This document shows positions 56,576 to 64,000 of a stretch of DNA of 64,000 nucleotides, in pieces (the first letter of the stretch is position 1; each line of letters opens with the position of its first letter). The stretch spans positions 1 to 64,000 of the forward strand of contig QANT01005631.1 in assembly GCA_003254885.1 (NCBI GenBank). Direction: 5' to 3'. A program made the position numbers and the translations under genes. The stretch comes from Purshia tridentata (taxonomy: Eukaryota; Streptophyta; Magnoliopsida; Rosales; Rosaceae). The notes under the pieces are model-generated. The model saw nothing but the letters and a program-made list of their open reading frames with translations. It was not told where the DNA came from and did not search any database.

Positions 56576-58800
56576 ATGGGGAGATTTCTTGGCGGGTTTG
56601 TATTGCCTCTGCTGCTGCTAGCAGGTATTCTTGAAAATGTATTTTGTTTATTTGTTTAATAACCATCTTTTTGGGTGTAACAAGTTATTTCAAGTGGATG
56701 AACTGGATATTACTCTGGCATTCCTTGTTCTGTTTTATTTGAATGAGCTCATTTAGCTTTTCTCTGGCAACTTAGATGAAATAATTGATTTTTACATGTT
56801 ACCATCTTTTCTTGCAGCTGCTTTTATCAACTGGAGCTTGTTCTCTCTTGTTAATTTGATAGCTTTTCTTCTTATTCAATTTTATGCGCCAAAAATAGGT
56901 AAGCTGCTCGACGTAAATTTTACAGTTTGGCTTCCAATTTACGAATGCTTTTATGTAGTTATGTTGCCATGTGAAATATGCTTGAGGGATGCTTCTAATT
57001 TGTTTTTCTTCTCCTCTTTCCCTCTGGGACCATACTGTGAGGTGGTGATGGAGGTACTTTGCTTGACGAGGAAATGGATATATTAGGAAAATACATGCAA
57101 TATATATTAATGGATTACTACTGTATTATTAATGAGTTGGCATAAACGGTCTCATATGCAAAGAGTTTCCTTTATACAGAAAGTCTTGGTGAAATTTAAT
57201 CAAATTCCAACAGACTAGTTAAATTAGTTGCTTTCAGCCAGAAAACAATGGTGAAATTTAAAATGACCTGAATCACTGAATTAAGTTTATCCAGCATATT
57301 GACTATTATGTGAGGTGCATTGAATCACCGGTCCAATGTGATAGGGCTGATAGCATGATCCTGCATTAGTTTTTCTTTTATTTTTATTTGTCACAAATTG
57401 TATGTGTGTGTTTATGGATAAGGAATTCAGAATGCATTGTGCATTATACAGAAAGGTATCTTCAGTAGGAAGTTTTACTGCAATGTAAATATATAATTGC
57501 ATGATTCCTTTTCAATGTGCTCTACGACTTTGATTAAATGCATCAATGATTTTAATTCAAAAAGTGCTCAGCTTTTGTTTTCCCAAGTAGCTATGTCTAC
57601 GTGGATACCAAATTTAGTCATATGTATTGTGAGATTCTTTTAGATGATAAAAGGAAAAAGAATTTTTGTTGATCTACTTGAGTATTCTGTTCAATATCTC
57701 ATTCAACATCAAATTTTAGGTTTGATCAGTATCACACTGAAATTTTATTTTGAACAATTTTGGTGTTACCAATGCAACTTATGGACAAGATAAAATCTTT
57801 TTGTTGTTGTTTCTGATGCTGCTTCTTATTGTAATAAATGCTCGAAAATTTCTTTTAATAACTGACTTTTACTACCTCTAACACCGTTTTTCTTTGTCGT
57901 AGGATTTCATTTCGGAAGGAGGCTTTTATTATTGTGGTCCATTATCATATATTCTTTATTTGTTATTCTTTCACAAGTGATATATCTTGTTATATGGGCT
58001 AGTGAGGGAGATAGATGGAGTATGGCAGATGCTTGGTGGGCAAAGCTTTTTGGATTCATGATGTAAGAATTGTCTTTGGTTTCAATTTTGACCTCATAGC
58101 CCTTTATTTTATATCATACATATATACTTTGTCTCTTGTGTATACTTTTGCAGAGTTCAGTCATGGAAATCTCCCTCTGTGATATATTTTTTAGTTGTTC
58201 AACTATCAGTAGCTGCTGTTGCTCTAGTTGACTTGTTTGGGAACAGATTTGGTCTCGTTTTGTCATGTGATTCATGTTGGGGTCGATTCTTATCAGCTGT
58301 TGAACGCTTAGTTTGTAAGTAATTAACTGATTTATTTATCCTTGGTTTTTTCTGTGATTTTTCATCTCAACCCAGAAAGCAGCAGTTACATAAAGCAATT
58401 CAATATTTGAGCTTGAATAAGATTCTTCCTTTTTCTTCTCGGGGAGATTGATGCAAACTGTTAAAAATGCAGGGATGCTTTGAATAATTAACCTTATGTT
58501 AACATGCAAGATGGATGCATGCCCTTGTGTAATTGTCACATATCAGTTGGTAAAACTGAAGATCCCAGAATTGATATTATAAATGTAAAAACTGACTTGG
58601 AATTATTTATCTGTTGCTATGGAAGGTTCTCATCTTAGGGTTGCTTCCTGCTTGCTGTTGCCTGCCATTCAGCTTGTTGTTGGAATTAGCCATCCCTCTT
58701 GGGTTTCTCTACCATTTTTTATTGGGAGCTGCGTTGGTCTTGTGGATTGGTCTTTGACAAGCAATTTTCTAGGACTTTTCAGGTGATTTCTTTGTAGATC

Positions 58801-58831
<31 letters not shown>

Positions 58832-61800
58832 AGTAGTTTGTCCTTCTGTTGCTCATGGTTTCATCTATTGGTTTGAAGGTGGTGGAAGCCTTTTCACTTG
58901 TATGCAGGCTTCAACATAGTATTGCTTTATGTGTATCAGCTCCCTGCGGAGTTTCCAGATATGTTAAAATGGATAGCTGATTTCATTGGTCTGTTCAAAA
59001 TAACTTTATATTCCGAGTGGACTGAAGTTTGTTCAAGCTTCTCTCTTGTACTTTTCTACATCATGGTACGTCTATATAGTGCTACACAGTTTGGTGTAGC
59101 AGGATATCTGTAAACTGGTGATTCCAGATTCTATACAATGTAGGGTCTGCAAGTTTATTTCGTAATAATTCATTACCTGGGTGATATGGTTTTATATTTC
59201 CAGTTGATCTGGCTATTCAATATTGAAATGTCTGTGCACAAAAACTATATCTCAGAATTAATTTAGTAACCATGCAGCTTTGGGTTATGGGCACCAGAAT
59301 ATCCTATATGCAAATGTGTGTGTGTGTGTGTCATCTTTGCTACTTTGTTACATAAGTTTTTCAGTTCTTAAAATCCTTGCTGCATTGCCATCTCCTGGTT
59401 GTGTTTTTTTTGTTTGACCTTTTCTGCCTTTTAATGCAGCTATCCTTTGTTAAATGTGACCTAGAGGAAATGGATTTTATTTTGTCCATGAAAGAAAGTA
59501 ACTTGACGGAGCAACTTCTTCCCTCAAAGCATTCATTTTTTATTCATGAATCTAGGTAATATTCTTGGAGGTTCCATCTGTTCATCCAGGTCACATTATG
59601 CTATCTCGTTGATCTTTGTCTTCAATGTTTATAAGTCAACCATTTGATTTTGTTCTAAGTTCTAAGCCAAATGGGAGGAAGACCTTCTGTCTTTCTACCC
59701 TAAGTTCTTGTCTTTGATCTTGCTGAAGCAAAGCTGATTTGGTAACAGTGAGATGGGTGCAAGGTTACATAATTGTTTATTTATTTGCAGATCTGGTGTA
59801 AGGCATACCAACGTTATGTTGACAGGAGCAGTCTTTCGTACCTTTAGTATCAACTTTTTCACATATGGTTTCCCGGTATATATTCCTATAGTCTCTTTTC
59901 CTCTTGACTGAACATCATGATATTTATTGAGGCTGACTTGACATGAGCATGCCATCTTTTTGAAGGTGAAGATGAGGCAGTTGTGAATTTCAGTGCTTGA
60001 ATTTAATGCATGGGGCATTAGGTGTCTATTTAGTTTGAACCATCATGTGGGGAACGTACTTTAGAGTGATTTTCATTTTTTATGTTCTTCCAATCCAATG
60101 AGCTTGGATTTGGTAGTTCAGTTGAACACAATTTTCTTTTTAGTTGAAACTTTTATGGTTTCCAAATATAAACTTATTGTGGCAAAATCCGTTCTCTGTT
60201 TCTTCTTTGATCTATAGTCTCCTTCATGGATCCTACTTGCTATTGTTTCTTTCCTCTATATTTGAAAAGTAATATCAACTTATTGTAGCAAAATTCATGC
60301 TATGTTTCTCCAGAATATTACTTGCAAATTTTACACAAAGGATTTATTGTATTAAATTAAGATCAACTGGAAAGCCAAGGGTGGAATTTTTTTTCCCTCC
60401 AATAAGGCTAGGGATAGTGCATGTAATTAATATGACAGACCTCATATCACTATTCTAGGACAAAGGCAAGGATGATTATGATTACTAAAAAATCTGGAAC
60501 AAATGAGAGGAGAAAACAGAAGTTGAAACAACCTTCTTGGGTTGAAGTCCCATTAGAGGTGCCGTCCTAACCAATTGGTATTGAGATCTGCAATTATTTC
60601 ATGAACTTCTGTAAATATTTTTTATACTTATTTGATTGGGGGATTATTTTGGGTTTGTATTAGTTTGGGTATGAGGAGCCCATTTTATGTGGGATTGTGA
60701 CCAAAACTATGTAATGACATTCTTTGACTTAAGATTTTCCAATTTTTTCGTTTACTTGTAGAGTGTATATAGTTAAAGTTGGTCTTAAAAATCTATTTTC
60801 TATTTTTAGTAATATTAATCAGTTCATATGAACAGTTTTGGTGGTGACTGACAGGTGTCCTTGTTTGCTCTTTCCTTCTGGAGTTTTCATTTTGCAAGTG
60901 TTTGTGCATTTGGGCTACTTGCATATGTTGGCTACATCATATATGCCTTCCCTTCTGTGTTTCGATTGCATCGACTGAATGGGCTGCTTCTTGTCTTCAT
61001 TCTCTTTTGGGCTGTTAGCACATATATTTTCAATGTAGCATTTGCATTTGTGAATTGGAAAATGGGGAAGGTAGTACTCTCTTTCTGGTGATGTTTCATG
61101 TCTGAAATTAGCAGAAAATGGTTTAAATTTAACGGTTTCCATTACATGTTCAGAACATGGACATATGGGAGATGGTTGGGTTGTGGCATTATCCCATACC
61201 TGGATTCTTTCTGCTTGCACAATTTTGTCTTGGAATATTGGTTGCCTTGGGTAATCTTGTGAGCAGCTCAGTTTTCCTTTGCTTGTCTGATGAGGATGGG
61301 CGATCTTCAAATGAAAACAGTACTGTAGAAGGTATTGAAATACAATATGAAACTATTTGATTGAATAATCTGTACTTTCTGGTGGTGGGGGTGTTCTAGG
61401 TGCACACTTAAATAGGTTGTCCTGTATAGGCTTCAATTATATGTCTGTATAGTCTTTTGCTTTACACTTATATAAATGCTAATACTATTTGTCTGGGATG
61501 CGATGCGTGATTTATATTTAACCATCTGCTGTCGCTAGGTCATATTATAATTATTGTCTGGCCCTGGCCCTTGAGGTCTTCCAATCTTCTTCTTTTTTGG
61601 TCGGAGCCCTTCTGTAGCTTCACCACTTCCATTCACAGTGGTCATCCTGAACTATATTGCTCTTTGATGGTATCTTGCTCTTGAATCTGTTATTTTATGT
61701 AATCTGTATTGCTTTATAGGTGGAGTCATGCTCTCTCTCTCTCTCTCTCTCTTTCAGTTTCATATGGTGACTTTTATGTCTTCAAACATTTGAAGTTCTT

Positions 61801-64000
61801 TTTCATAAGTTTTCAGACCAGATTTGAACTTGTGAGACTGGAATGCTACTCATCCTCTCCCAAAGTACAATTACCATATTTCTATGATATTACGTCAACA
61901 TTGGATATCATCTTTGTTCTATTATCTCTTTCCAAGAGTATATCTCTGCTAATCATTGGGCCTTTCACCAAAGCATACTTCCATTGTCATACAGTACAAG
62001 CATTTGCAGGCATTGGTATTATGTTAATTTCAGAGATTGTATGAAACTGTGTAGAACTTTCTGTTGTCATACTTCAATATATTTGATTCTGTTATATTCT
62101 TAATCACAGGCGATGGAGAGACCAAAGTATTGATTGTGGCCACAATTGCTTGGGGACTGCGCAAAAGTTCTCGGGCTATCATGCTGGCACTAATATTTCT
62201 CATTGCTATGAAACCTGGTTTCATCCATGCTGTGTATGGTATGTGTCAAACCAATATTTATTTATTTAAATTAGTTATTAATTCTTGAAATTGACTGTTC
62301 GAATTATACCCTTTGTTCAATCTTATTTTTGTGTTGTGTTATGGATGAAAAATTGAAAACTGGGGTAATATTCTTTGATATAAGTTGTGGCATTTTTCTA
62401 ATTGGTTTTATGTTTTGACCTTTGATTCAGTGATATTCTTTTTGATATATCTTTTGAGCCACAACATTAGCAGAAAGCTGCGCCAGTCTTTGATTCTCTT
62501 ATGTGAGGTTCACTTTGCGCTACTGTACATCATTCGGATTAATCTGATCTCTAATACTCTGGAGCAAAAAGGCTCTTTAAGTGTGGAAGTCTTATCACAG
62601 TTAGGTAAGCAGCTTTTTTCATTTCTGATTCAAGAATTGTTAAGTGGACACTATTATGTATGTTTTCTTATGAGGTGTTGGTTATGAAAAAATAATAATA
62701 TGTCAGAAACCTCTGCCAAAAGAAAAAAACAATTTCTAGTGATATTATCTTTATTGCAGGTCTCCTTGAACATGAAAGCTCGTGGGATTTCTTGGAAATA
62801 GCTTTGCTTGCTTGCTTCTGTGCAATTCATAACCATGGTTTTGAAATGCTGTTTTCATTCTCAGCAATTGTGCAGCATACCCCTAGCCCTCCAGTTGGAT
62901 TTAGCATTTTGAAAGCTGGTCTGAACAAATCAGTTTTATTGTCAGTGTATGCCTCCTCCACCACTAAGTACACCCATGATAATCCTTCTTACGGTATAAT
63001 TTTATCCATGCTTTATTTTATTATTTATTTGGTCTTGAATGACTGTCCAATCTGGTCCCAATGATTGCAGAATATTGAAATTTGGTCTTAACCTTCTGAA
63101 TTAGTTCCAAATGACAATCTAGTGGATCCTTAGTTGGAATGATTTGGATCATGTGAAATGAATGAAGGAATTTAATGATATTCGTTTTTCTTTCATGTGC
63201 ATGGGCTAGATGGATATAAGTGAGCATGAGAGAAAAAAGCAGCTGAAGTCGAAGTGGGTATTAGAAATCAGCAGCTGCTTTCTCTCATGCACACTTATTG
63301 CAACTAACCCATGTGCAAATGAGGAGAACTCTTAACAATATTGAGGGGCCCTCAACAATTAGAGTTCTGGCAGACCATTACTCATAGAGGTTGGTAGTTA
63401 TACTCTATCTAGTTATATAGTTATTTGATAACATACTTTTGGACGCAATAAACAAGTATGGTGAATTGTGCAATGAACATTGGGTGAAACGGAAATAGAA
63501 TGAACATTCTCCAAACTATGTTGTTGGATTTATGAATCAGAGTACCCTACCATCATGGTTATATTCAGGGACCTGCAATGATTTATGTGAATCCTGTGGG
63601 AGATGTTTTTATTGTAGGCTGATGGTAAATTGTGGTCATCCAGCTTATAATAAGCCCTATTAAAAAGCAGCAGTGTCTAAACTCATTGTATGTAGGCAGC
63701 CGCATCTAGGAAAAGTACTACCACTACTAGTGCTTTTTCTGCTACTGTTACTGATACTGCTGGTATTATCAATTTTGTTTTCTATTTTCATTGATGTTTT
63801 CTGATTTGTTTTCTCTTTTCAGAGAGAAGAATAGCATTATTCCTCGGTGCAATCGGGCAGAAGTTTCTATCTATGTACCGATCATGTGGAACCTACATTG
63901 CATTTCTGACTATTCTCCTTACTGTATACTTGGTGAGACCCAATTATATATCTTTTGGGTACATATTCCTTCTCCTTGTTTGGATAATTGGAAGACAACT
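56576..64000 (+). CDS. PIEZO: PIEZO mechanosensitive ion channel, N-terminal part
   Basis: Very large mechanically gated cation channel; the gene continues beyond the window. Exons: 56576-56624, 56818-56898, 57903-58062, 58154-58314, 58626-58782, 58879-59065, 59440-59555, 59791-59875, 60855-61070, 61154-61331, 62110-62238, 62431-62604, 62760-62993, 63823-64000+, about 701 residues so far of roughly 2,500. The part seen is the membrane-rich N-terminal blade, with many 20-residue hydrophobic segments. Plant PIEZO blocks are present: ASCLLLPAIQLVVGISHPSW, SGVRHTNVMLTGAVFRTFSI, LWHYPIPGFFLLAQF, KVLIVATIAWGLRKSSRAIM, HNHGFEMLFSFSAIVQHTPS. The first ATG starts MGRFLGGFVLPLLLLA. The intron at 61332-62109 holds a cryptic open segment (see findings). 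Confidence 0.93.
58805..58832. repeat. (CT)n microsatellite in a PIEZO intron
   Basis: About 14 CT units in the short intron before the exon at 58879; they may serve as its polypyrimidine tract. Confidence 0.9.
61730..61752. repeat. (CT)n microsatellite in a PIEZO intron
   Basis: A CT run followed directly by TTTCAG, an ideal splice-acceptor context. Confidence 0.9.

Overview
The window is nuclear DNA of a flowering plant, most likely a core eudicot. The genes are intron-rich with GT-AG borders and AT-rich introns. Intergenic DNA is AT-rich with microsatellites. Several gene families are plant-specific: a defensin, a group IV shaggy kinase, auxin-binding protein 1, a GATL glycosyltransferase and a plant-type PIEZO. 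I cannot name the species; a rosid is only a guess. Fifteen protein-coding genes can be modelled. For all but the last, which runs off the right edge, the exon lengths I assigned by eye add up to a multiple of three. No rRNA, tRNA or CRISPR was seen.

Left part (1-16.7 kb): an orphan copy of an HMA-gene first exon (232-303), a nucleobase-ascorbate transporter (NAT, +, 2435-9346), a two-domain heavy-metal-associated (HMA) protein with a 20-residue tandem-repeat N terminus (+, 11371-14260), and a PB1-domain protein (+, 15674-16724). This part is the most rearranged. The HMA first exon is duplicated on both sides of the NAT gene. The NAT gene has a duplicated splice donor and a repeat family shared by two introns. 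The HMA gene has a 756-bp foldback element between its two domains, and another foldback element lies just beyond it.

Middle (17-43 kb): chloroplast stromal Hsp70 (-), a SAM methyltransferase (-), a defensin (+), chloroplast GAR synthetase of purine synthesis (-), a group IV GSK3/shaggy kinase (-) and a CRTISO-like FAD protein (-). A large CRTISO-like intron carries an old copia-type LTR.

Right part (44-64 kb): a BSD-domain protein (-, single exon), a GATL GT8 glycosyltransferase (-), exosome subunit RRP4 (+), auxin-binding protein ABP1 (-, KDEL end), a Ycf49-like plastid membrane protein (-) and the first ~700 residues of PIEZO (+). GATL/RRP4 and Ycf49-like/PIEZO are head-to-head pairs; their spacers hold telo-box and TGGGCC-type motifs usual in housekeeping plant promoters.

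The genes do not form one pathway. Four products (Hsp70, GAR synthetase, CRTISO-like, Ycf49-like) appear plastid-targeted. The best candidates for something undescribed are the HMA protein with its expanded repeat N terminus and a second domain whose CxxC has become CxxH, the NAT with a predicted lipid-anchor N terminus and altered signature, and a cryptic frame-shifting exon in PIEZO.
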